A DNA stretch of 64,000 bases from JBEPTX01 sp041691795 (GCA_041691795.1 JBEPTX010000001.1:372001-436000); one strand, 5' to 3'. Numbered from the stretch's first letter, positions 23,223 through 31,842 are shown. Notes: generated by a model not told the origin, from the sequence alone. Numbers and translations are program-made.

Positions 23223-24059
23223 ATGGGATTACTTGGTAGACTCCAGAGAAAAATCATCCCAGTCCCGTTTTGGTTGGCTGGCGTCTTTTTGTTGAGCTTT
23301 GCCCTACCCGTCACTGCAAGCGCATTGACTTCTATCTCGCAGAGTTACACCACTACTGACAAAGTGTCAGTAGGTTCAATCGTAAGCCTACAGAAAAGCT
23401 CAACTGACCATGTGATTGCCAGTGGAAGCGACACCGTCGACGGTGTGATCGGCGTGGTTATCAACGCCGATAGCGCACTATTATCTCTGTCCAGCGGCGG
23501 CGCCAACCAAGTCCAGGTCGCAACCAGCGGGATTGTCCAAGTACTCGTATCGGATGTCAACGGCCCAATCAATGCAGGCGATCATATCACTGCTTCACCT
23601 CTAGCCGGTATTGGCATGCGAGCATCAAATAACGTCCGTATCGTCGGTGTCGCTCAATCCAGCCTTAGTGGTGGCAGCAAGCAAACTTACAAAGATCAGT
23701 TCGGCAAAGAACAGACGGTCACTGTCAGTGAAATCCCGATCGTCGTCAATGTGTCGTATTACTACAAGGACGAAAGCAAATCACTCATCCCGATTGCACT
23801 GCAGAATGTCGCTAATGCCTTGGCTGGCCGCTCGGTCAGCACACTTCCGATCGTGATTAGCGCCGCAATCTTTGTCATTATGCTAGTCGTCGTGGTCGGA
23901 ATTATCTACACAATGGTCCGCAGTAGTATTATTTCGGTCGGTCGTAACCCAATGTCACAATCGGCCGTTTACCGTGACCTTATTCAGCTATCCGGACTTG
24001 TGATTCTAATCCTAGCCGCCGGTGTTGTCGCAATCTTTATGGTACTTAAAAAATTATGA
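23223..24059 (+). CDS. c-subunit-like hairpin fused to an extracytoplasmic domain
   Basis: A 278-aa protein in the c-subunit position of an F-type operon. Residues 10-33 are a signal peptide or anchor (IIPVPFWLAGVFLLSFALPV, cut near ASA). Residues about 36-195 are an outer beta domain with GSIVSLQ, VDGVIGVVIN, NGPINAGDHITASPLAG and RIVGVAQ. This order is typical of a domain in CPR tail-fibre-like proteins (peptidase-G2-like). The C-terminus is a membrane hairpin: TM about 205-233, a loop with ISVGRNPMSQS (R241-N-P) and TM about 252-275. The R-N/Q-P loop and the lengths match F-type c subunits. The second helix (LIQLSGLVILILAAGVVAIF) has no Asp or Glu, so ion translocation is not expected. The stop overlaps the next start (ATGA). 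Confidence 0.7.
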   Translation: MGLLGRLQRKIIPVPFWLAGVFLLSFALPVTASALTSISQSYTTTDKVSVGSIVSLQKSSTDHVIASGSDTVDGVIGVVINADSALLSLSSGGANQVQVATSGIVQVLVSDVNGPINAGDHITASPLAGIGMRASNNVRIVGVAQSSLSGGSKQTYKDQFGKEQTVTVSEIPIVVNVSYYYKDESKSLIPIALQNVANALAGRSVSTLPIVISAAIFVIMLVVVVGIIYTMVRSSIISVGRNPMSQSAVYRDLIQLSGLVILILAAGVVAIFMVLKKL

Positions 24060-24709
24060 GTGGGACATTTTTGCAAATCTTTCTGCTGGTCAACGTCTTT
24101 TTAATCGGCGTACTTGCTGCCGTGGCTGCGCGTTACGCCTACGCCTATTTCGCTCATCATGACGATGAAAAACCACATGCCAAACCCCAGGGTGCGCACT
24201 TGCCGCCTGCCCTAAAGGCGCACCTACTGGAATCAGCGCAGACAAGGTTCGAAGCAATTCTGGCGAATTCGGCTGACGAATTAGAGGAAGATTTGCGGGC
24301 AACCAATGCCAAGCTGAGCACAGAACTGAAAAAACTTGGTGTCGAAACCATCAACACCGAAATGAAACAATATCGGCTCGATATGCAAGAACTTCGCAAG
24401 CAGTCCAATGCAATGATTCTGGATATCAAAGAGATAAACACGAAACATCAGGCAGAAATGAAGACCAGGTTGACCGAGCATGAGGTCAAACAAAAAGTAA
24501 AAATGACCAAGGAAATTGCCGCCGAGAAGGAACGCCTATCCAAGGAGATTGACGATAGATTAAGCGACGCCGTTGCCTCATTCCTGGTTGAAACACTGGG
24601 TCACAATGTTGATTTGGGCGCACAGGCTGCCTATCTGACCGCACAGTTAGAGGAACATAAAGATGAAATCGCCAAGGGGATAAAAGATGACTATACAGTT
24701 ACCAAATAG
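24056..24709 (+). CDS. ATPase peripheral-stalk b-like subunit
   Basis: A 217-aa protein with one N-terminal TM (residues 6-30), a His/Pro-rich linker, then about 130 residues of charged coiled coil (for example KQYRLDMQELRKQSNAMILD and VKQKVKMTKEIAAEKERL). It ends in a short helical domain. This is the plan of F-type subunit b, which ties F1 to the membrane. It is longer than usual (about 160 aa). It lies between the c-like and delta genes, the standard b position, with overlaps on both sides. Confidence 0.75.
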   Translation: MSGTFLQIFLLVNVFLIGVLAAVAARYAYAYFAHHDDEKPHAKPQGAHLPPALKAHLLESAQTRFEAILANSADELEEDLRATNAKLSTELKKLGVETINTEMKQYRLDMQELRKQSNAMILDIKEINTKHQAEMKTRLTEHEVKQKVKMTKEIAAEKERLSKEIDDRLSDAVASFLVETLGHNVDLGAQAAYLTAQLEEHKDEIAKGIKDDYTVTK

Positions 24710-25178
24710 TGTCGCTTCGCCCCAAGATTTGACCGCCCTGCTGAGGGAAGTACGCGAGTGTGCCAAATGGTTTTCGCATGAATCAGTCAAAAAGCAGGTA
24801 ACCAATGCGGCGGCTGTTCGTTCGGCATTGCCAGAGCTGAGCCCCGCCACCAATGAATTGTTGCAACAATGGGGTACCAATGAGCCACTCAGCAAAAAAA
24901 GCTTGGCCGATCTGATCAACGCACTAGAAGAATATGCCAGTACCGCGCCATCAATTACACTCACTCTGGCCGCTCCACCAACTGGTGGTATCAAAAAAAC
25001 ACTGGTCGCTTGGTGTCGCGAAAATATTGCCGAAAATATTTTGGTTAATTTCCAGTTCAACAGCACAATTCTGGGCGGGATGGTTGTACGTAGCGGCAGC
25101 CATGTCTATGATTGGTCATTCCGCCGTCAGTTACTGGCCGCTCGCGATACGTTCCCAGAGGTATTACGCCATGTTTGA
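24687..25178 (+). CDS. atpH: F1 delta-like subunit
   Basis: A 163-aa protein. The N-terminal part is helical, as in delta (OSCP). The C-terminal part has the family's closing motif: LVNFQFNSTILGGMVVRSGSHVYD, equivalent to the delta I-G-G-x-x-(I/V)-R-x-G-(D/S) signature, followed by SFRRQL. Delta links the top of the alpha/beta hexamer to stalk b. It overlaps the b gene by 23 nt and the alpha gene by 8 nt. Confidence 0.8.
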   Translation: MTIQLPNSVASPQDLTALLREVRECAKWFSHESVKKQVTNAAAVRSALPELSPATNELLQQWGTNEPLSKKSLADLINALEEYASTAPSITLTLAAPPTGGIKKTLVAWCRENIAENILVNFQFNSTILGGMVVRSGSHVYDWSFRRQLLAARDTFPEVLRHV

Positions 25179-26724
25179 TGATCATGTTTTCCAACGATTG
25201 GTCGAGGCTGATAATCTGACCGGCGAAGTCGTTGCAACAAACAGTTTCATTATTGAGGTCAAAGGACTTGAGGGGGTGCCGATTGGTGCTGCTGTGTTAT
25301 TCGAAGATGGTCAGCGGGCCATCGTACGTGAAGCCTACGGTGATAAAGTCATTCTTTTCAACGTCAACACCGAAAAAATCGCGCTCGGTACACTAGCTGT
25401 CGTCGAAAGTGATATGTTAAAAGTCCCTGTTGGAAAAGGCCTGATCGGTCGCGTCGTCACTCCAATGGGCGTGCCACTAGACGGCAAAGGTCCAATCGCA
25501 ACGACCGAAACATCTGGTATTTTTAACTCAGCACCGGGCATCATGGCCAGGAGCCCACTTAACGAACAATTGGCTACTGGCGTGACGGCCGTTGATAGCT
25601 TTTTTCCTTTCACCCTAGGTCAGCGTATGGCAATCCTGGGTGATAGCAAATCCGGTAAAAGCACCTTTCTTAGTCAGCTGGCTGCTATGCAATCCGAAAG
25701 TGGTCAACTCGTCGTCTATGTCCTGATTGGCAAGCGCAAGAGTGACGTCGAAAAATTGCTCCGTGGACTCCGCGAATCGGGTGCTATAGATCACACGATT
25801 ATTGTCCAGGCAGATATATTTGACTCCCTTACCCAGTCATATTTGGCCCCTTATGCAGCCTGCGCCATGGCTGAACATTTGTGGTACGGTGAAAACGGCC
25901 AAAACTGTATTGTCATCTACGACGATTTATCATCCCACGCCGAAGCCTATCGCCAGTTGTCGCTGCTACAGGAAGTCGACCCTGGCCGCGATTCGTATCC
26001 TGGCGATATTTTCTATGCGCACTCGAGCCTGCTGGAACGTGGCGGCAAACTCCTGTCAAATATGAAATCACTGACTCCACTCCCTGTCGTCCTGACGCCA
26101 AACGACGATATTACCGCTTACCTATCGACCAGTATTATGTCCATCACCGACGGACAGATTATTTTTGACCTAGGTATTTTTCGCCAAGGCAAACGCCCTG
26201 CAGTGAACGCTGGTCTCTCCGTCTCACGTGTCGGTGGTAACGCCCAAACCGGACGTCGTAAACGCCTCTCGGGTACATTGTTTAAATCTTTGGCAAAATA
26301 CAAACAAGCCGAAGAGTTCTCGCACTTTAGTAGCCAGCTTTCAAAAGAAACCAGGATTGATTTGCAAATCGGTACATTAATCAATAAAGTATTGCAGCAA
26401 CCACCTGAAGAGTTGTTTTCGCTATCTGAACAGCAGCTGATGCTTGAAACGGTGATGCTGAGTGGCGGTGAGGTTGATGTCGATATTAATGGGCTAAAAG
26501 AAGCTGTCCGTAAAGTTGCCGACCAAGCAAAAGAGGAGGCTGATTATGATCGACTGGAGGCTGAACTGCTAAAACAATTTGCCATCAAACCTGAGGCTGA
26601 AAAACTGGAAGAAAAACCGGCAGGGCCTGCCGAGAGTGGTGATAAAAAAGATGGTGACAAAAAAGACGAGAAGCCATCAGAGGATACTAAAAAGGAAAAA
26701 GAGGCCGAGCATGCGAAAGCCTAG
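25171..26724 (+). CDS. atpA: F1-type ATPase alpha-like subunit
   Basis: A 517-aa protein. ATG 25171 is chosen: it overlaps the delta stop and gives an N-terminus that matches the crown domain; the longer frame opening at 24934 only rereads the delta gene. The N-terminal delta-binding extension is shorter than in E. coli (about 16 against 28 residues). The Walker A is GDSKSGKST (157-165) and the Walker B region CIVIYDDLSSHAEAYRQ. PGRDSYPGDIFYAHSSLLER and LSVSRVGGNAQ follow; Arg353 is the arginine finger. The last 45 residues are a Lys/Glu/Asp tail (GDKKDGDKKDEKPSED), unusual for alpha. Confidence 0.88.
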   Translation: MFDDHVFQRLVEADNLTGEVVATNSFIIEVKGLEGVPIGAAVLFEDGQRAIVREAYGDKVILFNVNTEKIALGTLAVVESDMLKVPVGKGLIGRVVTPMGVPLDGKGPIATTETSGIFNSAPGIMARSPLNEQLATGVTAVDSFFPFTLGQRMAILGDSKSGKSTFLSQLAAMQSESGQLVVYVLIGKRKSDVEKLLRGLRESGAIDHTIIVQADIFDSLTQSYLAPYAACAMAEHLWYGENGQNCIVIYDDLSSHAEAYRQLSLLQEVDPGRDSYPGDIFYAHSSLLERGGKLLSNMKSLTPLPVVLTPNDDITAYLSTSIMSITDGQIIFDLGIFRQGKRPAVNAGLSVSRVGGNAQTGRRKRLSGTLFKSLAKYKQAEEFSHFSSQLSKETRIDLQIGTLINKVLQQPPEELFSLSEQQLMLETVMLSGGEVDVDINGLKEAVRKVADQAKEEADYDRLEAELLKQFAIKPEAEKLEEKPAGPAESGDKKDGDKKDEKPSEDTKKEKEAEHAKA

Positions 26725-27568
26725 TCAAATTGAGAAAGAAGCGATCCAGATTGGAACAGTAAAAGATTTGACTGGCGTGTTCGAGAGCTTGGCAAGTACC
26801 CAGGTGGCAAAAGTGAAGAACAAAGCCGCTCTTTCGAATAAATTCTTTGAACTTTTATGGGCACGCTACAGCTCTATTCGTGTCGATCCTAAATCCCGTA
26901 TTACAAATCGTGATGATAGCGACAAAAATCCTAAAAAAGTGTTCGTCGTCATTTCGGCCGAAGCCGGACTCAGTGGTGACATCGACCAACGCTTAATCGA
27001 AACGATGGCGCAGGATTATGATGCTGCGACAACCGATGTTGTTGTCCTTGGTTCACATGGCGCGACCCAATTGCGACAACGTGGCATTCCGTATGTTCGG
27101 TTTTTCCAAGTTCCGGAATCTGATCGATATATTGATGTCTCGCCTGTCATTGATGTGGTTGTTCAATATTCTGCGATTATTGTCTACTACGAAGAATACG
27201 TCTCGCTCAGCGAGCAAATCATTAAATCCATCAACCTGATCTCCACCATGAAAGACATGAGTCAAGATTTCGAAGAAGGCACGATCACGGCTGAAGATAC
27301 GATTTTCGAACCATCACTTGATCAAATTGCCGAGCAAATGGAAGAAACCATGATGACACTTGTGCTTAGTCAGAGTATTCTACAGTCAAGCCTTGCACAA
27401 GCAGCGAGTCGATTTAACGCCATGGCGGTTGCAAAAAAACGTGCAAACGAGCTACTTGGCGATTTTACAATGGAATTTCACCGAGCCAAACGTGGTGAAA
27501 GTGACCGACGTATGCGCGAGGTGATGGTCAGCCTGAAGAAAAAACAACGAAGCCGGAAAGTAGCCTAA
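26711..27568 (+). CDS. atpG: F1-type ATPase gamma-like subunit
   Basis: A 285-aa central rotor subunit. ATG 26711 overlaps the end of alpha by 14 nt. The N-terminal helix (IQIGTVKDLTGVFESLASTQ) replaces the usual S-x-x-N-T-x-K-I-T pattern. The Rossmann core has KVFVVISAEAGLSGDI (canonical S-D-x-G-L-C/A-G). The C-terminal helix is well conserved: ASRFNAMAVAKKRANELL and HRAKRGESDRRMREVM. The conserved coiled ends imply that it still turns inside an alpha/beta ring. Confidence 0.85.
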   Translation: MRKPSQIEKEAIQIGTVKDLTGVFESLASTQVAKVKNKAALSNKFFELLWARYSSIRVDPKSRITNRDDSDKNPKKVFVVISAEAGLSGDIDQRLIETMAQDYDAATTDVVVLGSHGATQLRQRGIPYVRFFQVPESDRYIDVSPVIDVVVQYSAIIVYYEEYVSLSEQIIKSINLISTMKDMSQDFEEGTITAEDTIFEPSLDQIAEQMEETMMTLVLSQSILQSSLAQAASRFNAMAVAKKRANELLGDFTMEFHRAKRGESDRRMREVMVSLKKKQRSRKVA

Positions 27569-29139
27569 TGAAACCAGTCTCCGAAACACCACAGCCAGAA
27601 GTGAAAGCCGCTGCGCCAACCGCAGTGGTAGCGCCTGACGCTCCTGCACCACCTGTGCGAGAGCATGGTTCTGGTGCCTATATTGGGGTTATTAAATCTC
27701 TCCGTGGCCTGACTGTCGAGGTTGAAATTATCGGTGAAAAGCCTGATGCAAGAGAGCTACTCGACATCGAAGGTCACCCTGGAGTCTTCCTCGAAGTAGG
27801 GTTCTTTCGAGCGGGCGTCGCCGTCTGTCTTAACTTGAACAACGGCCAAGGCCTTGGTTGCGGTCAACGAGTCACTCGCACGAACACAAAGGTCACCGTT
27901 CCTGTTGGCATCGATTCAATTGGTCGTGTTTTTAACGCCCTTGGCGAACCACTCGATGAAGGTCCTGCAGTGAACACAAAGCGCCGTGCAATCCGTGAAC
28001 CAACTGGTACACGTAGCTATCGTGACAGTTCGAAACTTGAAATGCTCACGACCGGACTGAAAGTCATCGACTTCCTGACCCCATTCGTCAAAGGCCGCAA
28101 GATTGGCATTGTCGGTGGTGCCGGTGTCGGTAAGACCGTCCTGACCACCGAAATGATTCACAACGTCGCCAAAGACGAACGAAGTATGTCTATCTACTGC
28201 GGTGTTGGTGAGCGTATTCGTGAAGGTAACGAACTGTATCAAACTCTAAAAGACACTGACGTGCTGAAAAACACCGTGATGTTCTTTGGACAAATGGACA
28301 GCACGCCTGCGATTCGTTCGATGGTGGGTCCGGCTGCCGCAACCGCTGCCGAATATTTCCGCGACGAAGAAGGCCGCGACATTCTGTTCTTCGTGGACAA
28401 TATCTATCGACATATTCAGGCCTTGACCGAACTATCTACAAACATGGGACTCGTGCCTTCCGAGGGTGGGTATTCACCACTCGTATTCTCGGAATTACGA
28501 CGCCTACAAGACCGTTTGGCAAGTACCGAACATGGCACGATTACGTCAGTCCAGGCTGTGTATATTCCAGCAGATGACCTTTCAGACCCAGCCGTGCAGG
28601 CCATTTCGCAGCAGATGGACTCTGTTTTGGTACTGAGTCGTGCGATTGCCGAAACTGGCATTCGTCCTGCTGTTGATCTTCTCAAAACGACCTCATCTCT
28701 GCTCACACCAGAAATCGTTGGCGAACGTCACTATAAACTAGCCGAACGCGTTCAGTCTATTATCCAGAAATACGACTCACTCAAAAACATCATCGCCATC
28801 GTTGGTGAAAACGAACTGTCGCCTGCCGACCGTGCGGATTATCAAAATGCTAAAAAATTGATCCAATATTTCTCACAAGATTTCGCCGTCGCCGAACACC
28901 TTTCTGGCAAACCTGGCCAGTACTTTACACTTGAGGAAACACTGAGTGGTATCGAAGCAATTTTGGAAGGCAGAGACGAAGAATCAAAAAAAGCCGATGA
29001 AGAAAAAACTGTAGCCAAGCCAGCCGAAGGAGAAAAGCCTGCTGAAGGTACGGCCCCAGCCCCTACTCCAGCTCCAGCAGACGCAGACAAAAAACCCGAA
29101 GAAAAACCACCAGAAAAAGCTGCTGAGAAACAATCATGA
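27568..29139 (+). CDS. atpD: F1-type ATPase beta-like catalytic subunit
   Basis: A 523-aa protein. Residues 1-33 are a Pro/Ala-rich extension absent from normal beta. The catalytic domain is complete: Walker A GGAGVGKT, the catalytic glutamate motif GVGERIREGNELY and Walker B DILFFVDNIYR. TSVQAVYIPADDLSDPA (canonical beta) also occurs. The DELSEED segment is ENELSPADR. The C-terminus carries about 50 extra residues rich in Pro, Ala, Lys and Glu (from about 470). It should hydrolyse or make ATP. The start overlaps the gamma stop by 1 nt. Confidence 0.9.
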   Translation: MKPVSETPQPEVKAAAPTAVVAPDAPAPPVREHGSGAYIGVIKSLRGLTVEVEIIGEKPDARELLDIEGHPGVFLEVGFFRAGVAVCLNLNNGQGLGCGQRVTRTNTKVTVPVGIDSIGRVFNALGEPLDEGPAVNTKRRAIREPTGTRSYRDSSKLEMLTTGLKVIDFLTPFVKGRKIGIVGGAGVGKTVLTTEMIHNVAKDERSMSIYCGVGERIREGNELYQTLKDTDVLKNTVMFFGQMDSTPAIRSMVGPAAATAAEYFRDEEGRDILFFVDNIYRHIQALTELSTNMGLVPSEGGYSPLVFSELRRLQDRLASTEHGTITSVQAVYIPADDLSDPAVQAISQQMDSVLVLSRAIAETGIRPAVDLLKTTSSLLTPEIVGERHYKLAERVQSIIQKYDSLKNIIAIVGENELSPADRADYQNAKKLIQYFSQDFAVAEHLSGKPGQYFTLEETLSGIEAILEGRDEESKKADEEKTVAKPAEGEKPAEGTAPAPTPAPADADKKPEEKPPEKAAEKQS

Positions 29140-29396
29140 GCAAACCTGAAACACCGAAATTAAATGTCGTTGCGCGTGCGCCTTTTGAAATTTATTACGA
29201 AGGTGAAGCCGAATCCGTTTCAGCCGTTAACAGAGTGGGGCCATTTGATATTTTACCCGGCCATGCTGATTTTTTCTCTGTTTTAAACCCAGGCGAAGTA
29301 AAGATACAAAATGGCGAAGAGTCACAGGTATTCAAAATTAGCAATGGAATTGTCACCGCCCGTGATGATGAGGTTATGATTTTTGTAAATATGTAG
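29136..29396 (+). CDS. atpC: F1 epsilon-like subunit, beta-sandwich only
   Basis: An 86-aa protein matching only the N-terminal beta sandwich of epsilon: EAESVSAVNRVGPFDILPGH, then DFFSVLNPGEVKI and SNGIVTARDDEVMIFVN. The usual C-terminal helical hairpin, which inhibits ATP hydrolysis, is missing. It binds gamma and the c-ring in canonical enzymes. The ATG overlaps the beta stop (ATGA). It is the last gene of the operon; no terminator is seen before the repeat element that starts at 29400. Confidence 0.85.
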   Translation: MSKPETPKLNVVARAPFEIYYEGEAESVSAVNRVGPFDILPGHADFFSVLNPGEVKIQNGEESQVFKISNGIVTARDDEVMIFVNM

Positions 29397-29399
29397 GGG

Positions 29400-29927
29400 G
29401 TGTACTTTTCCGCTGGAAAGTACCAAAAAGCCTTCTTTTGGATAGCAAAAGAAGCAAAACGTTTGTGGCGGCTTCCCTCCGCCGTGTCAGTATGGTTCCA
29501 TCTGACCGTCGCTCGGACAACTCCCGTTGGTCGGTCCCGTTCTTTGTTCTTTAGTTATTTCGAACGGGACTGAGTCCGAACGAACTATTCGGTCAGATGG
29601 GAACATCCTGTCTCGGGCAGGTCCAGATGCCACGGGGAAGATGATTTATTCAACGCGTCATAGACGCGAATGATTATAAATCCGTTTCCCCTCGACATCT
29701 GCAGAACCCCGAGATGGCGAGTGGGAAAAGAGTGGAATCATTCACTGGAACTCAGTCCCTATCAATTAACTAAGAAAATAGATAGGGACCGACCAACGGG
29801 AGTTGTTTCAGTGACCACTCTTTTACTATGAGACGACGCGGCGGTTTGAAGTGGTCGAAGAGCTTTTTGTTTCTTTTTGTCGCCACAAAAAGAAGGCTTT
29901 TTGGTACTTTCCAGGGGAAAAGTACAC
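29400..29927. mobile_element. noncoding element with terminal and nested inverted repeats
   Basis: The ends are imperfect inverted repeats of about 40 bp. The left end reads GTGTACTTTTCC-G-CTGGAAA and the right end, on the other strand, GTGTACTTTTCC-C-CTGGAAA; both continue into GTACCAAAAAGCCTTCTTTT. Inside, a perfect 21-bp repeat pairs 29519-29539 with 29785-29805. CCATCTGACCG (near 29500) pairs with CGGTCAGATGG (near 29590). No transposase is encoded and I see no clear target-site duplication. This fits a MITE-like relic. It fills the 563-bp gap after the ATPase operon; short frames in it are not convincing genes. Confidence 0.6.
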
Positions 29928-29959
29928 TTACTTGTGGTTCTTCTAGCGAAAAGAACACA

Positions 29960-31000
29960 TTATTGCATCACAATAAAGTCAAAAGCATATCCACCAGGCC
30001 CGATAGTGCCGTTGACGCCAATACTAAACCCAGCGCTGGTACGATTGATATAGACACCGCTACCGCCAGGCCCTACCTGAGTCACAACAACGTGTGGCGT
30101 ATTGCTGTATTTGCTATGAAAGGTAATGTTCGCCAGTGTTCCGCCCCCGCCACCAGCACCAATATTAACTGCTACTGTACCGGCGGCGTCGTTGCCACTA
30201 ATTGACACTGTGCCGTTACTACCGAGATTTCCGGTCGGACTAATTGTTGGTGACGAACCACCCGTAATCACGTGGCCGCCGATAGTAAGAGTCGTGTCTG
30301 ATACCAGACTACTAGCATGGAAACTACGAACCGATAATGTTCCGCCAACTGCCAAATTACCTGCGATATTCACACTGTTATTGACCGTCAGCAGCTGCGC
30401 AAGTGTCACTGGCCCCTGTAATCGTGTGAGTCCCACAACCGAGAAATCTTTGCGCAAATTCAAGGTTGATATTGTCGCATCACCGTTGACGTCTAGCTTT
30501 TCGATAGCGGTCTCACCCGCCTGTAATTTAACAAATGTTGCATCAGCGCCACTCAATTTACCGTTCAATTTTAACTGGCCAGCAAAGTTAGCGTCCTTGG
30601 CGACCGTCAGCGTGCCATTGAACTGCGCATTTGGATTAACCAATAGTTGTGCGCCTAAATTACCGCCTGGATCGCGAGTCACGCCCAATTTATCAAGCGC
30701 AGCAGAACTAATTGATACTTCGGCCGTACCCGCACCGGCATCGGCTTTGCCCTGACCCTTGATCACAAAGGCGATCACCGCCGCGTTGGCCGCCAAGATT
30801 CCAACAACAACCGCCAGACCAATAAAGGTGGCTTTGTGACTCGGTCGATAGGTGGCACGACGTTGGCGTTTGCTCGGTACGGCAATAGCAGGCTTAGCTG
30901 CGCCATCGGCCTCGGACGTATCAGACGCCGAAGACGCATCATCAGTCTGAGGCTTTAATACCTCAGGAGCTACTTGATCGTCTTTGGGGTCGTTGCTCAT
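29960..31000 (-). CDS. membrane-anchored tail-fibre-like surface protein
   Basis: A 346-aa protein with an acidic cytoplasmic start, a basic patch (KRQRRATYRPSHK), one TM (about residues 57-80) and a long repetitive outer part. Repeats follow the pattern NGTLTVAKDANFAGQLKLNG / NGDATISTLNL / NNSVNIAGNLAVGGTL, as in bactofilin-like or phage tail-fibre beta solenoids. The C-terminal domain (from about 265) is a small beta knob with glycine-rich loops. It is typical of CPR surface fibres and resembles the 2663-aa fibre in style. It is divergent from the genes at 31089 and beyond. Confidence 0.7.
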   Translation of the reverse strand: MSNDPKDDQVAPEVLKPQTDDASSASDTSEADGAAKPAIAVPSKRQRRATYRPSHKATFIGLAVVVGILAANAAVIAFVIKGQGKADAGAGTAEVSISSAALDKLGVTRDPGGNLGAQLLVNPNAQFNGTLTVAKDANFAGQLKLNGKLSGADATFVKLQAGETAIEKLDVNGDATISTLNLRKDFSVVGLTRLQGPVTLAQLLTVNNSVNIAGNLAVGGTLSVRSFHASSLVSDTTLTIGGHVITGGSSPTISPTGNLGSNGTVSISGNDAAGTVAVNIGAGGGGGTLANITFHSKYSNTPHVVVTQVGPGGSGVYINRTSAGFSIGVNGTIGPGGYAFDFIVMQ

Positions 31001-31088
31001 CTTTTTGTCTCTCTGTCCTACTTGCTAACAAGTATACTGCTTAACCTTATGACTTGCAAAATCCCCTCTTATCATCAACAATAGACAT

Positions 31089-31841
31089 ATGTCAAAGAGG
31101 GTCGCAGCCGGAGTAGGAGTGTTACTCACTTTGCTTTGCTTTACGACACTTAACACCTCGTCAGCCCACGCCACGGACCCAACATCGACGAATTATCACT
31201 TCTCGGAAAGCACATTGGGCGCAGGTGGTTTGCCATTATCAAATTCGGCCAATTTCCAGGGAAGTAGTTCGACAGGTGATTTGGGAGTTGGTGAATCTGC
31301 CTCGGCCAACTATGGCTTTCAGGGTGGTTCACAGACAACCAACGATCCAACTCTTTCATTTGCTATCAACACTGGTATCGCCAGCTTTGGCAATTTCAGC
31401 CCAAGTATTCCAGCAATGACAACGACCACATTCTCGGTGCTCAACTACACCAGCTATGGGTATGCTGTCTACGTGACTGGCAACACACCCACCAACGATG
31501 GCCATGCCTTGCCCCCAATGGCTACTCACGGTACGAACGATACTTCCCAAATAGGTTTCGAACAATTCGGTATGAACCTGGTAGCCAATACCTCGCCGCA
31601 GTCCATCGGCGCCAACCCCGATAACACTTCTGGAGGTGGCGGATTTAGTTTTGGACAAGCCTGGGGCGATTATCTGACGTCAAACAAATATTGGTACGGC
31701 GATGGTGATATTATAGCCAAAGGTTTGAAAAGTTCGGGCGTCACCAACTATACTATTAGTTACCTGGTGAATGTCGCTGCCCTAACACCTGGTGGACAAT
31801 ATAACACCAATCAGACATTGATCGTCGTCGGTACCTATTAA
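31089..31841 (+). CDS. secreted WxL-like surface protein
   Basis: A 250-aa protein with a signal peptide (residues 1-28; hydrophobic VGVLLTLLCFTTL, cut near AHA). The mature part has tandem SANFQGSS / SANYGFQGG segments (about 55-80). A beta-sandwich domain then carries FGNFSPSIPAMTTTTFSVLN, IGFEQFGMNLVANTSP and YLVNVAALTPGGQYNTN. This order recalls WxL-type proteins without the W-x-L motif itself. The next gene starts 2 bp later. Confidence 0.6.
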   Translation: MSKRVAAGVGVLLTLLCFTTLNTSSAHATDPTSTNYHFSESTLGAGGLPLSNSANFQGSSSTGDLGVGESASANYGFQGGSQTTNDPTLSFAINTGIASFGNFSPSIPAMTTTTFSVLNYTSYGYAVYVTGNTPTNDGHALPPMATHGTNDTSQIGFEQFGMNLVANTSPQSIGANPDNTSGGGGFSFGQAWGDYLTSNKYWYGDGDIIAKGLKSSGVTNYTISYLVNVAALTPGGQYNTNQTLIVVGTY

Positions 31842-31842
31842 T

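Noticed and set aside
24934..25170. A longer alpha subunit starting at 24934
   Set aside because: The extension only rereads the delta gene in another frame; ATG 25171 gives the normal F1 alpha N-terminus.
23223..29396. Canonical proton-driven ATP synthase
   Set aside because: No subunit a, no acidic residue in the second helix of the c-like hairpin, and a large outer domain on it. A V/A-type enzyme was also rejected because the head motifs are F1-type.
29400..29927. CRISPR array or integron
   Set aside because: The repeats are inverted, not direct and evenly spaced; there are no cas or integrase genes. No CRISPR-like direct repeats were seen anywhere in the window.
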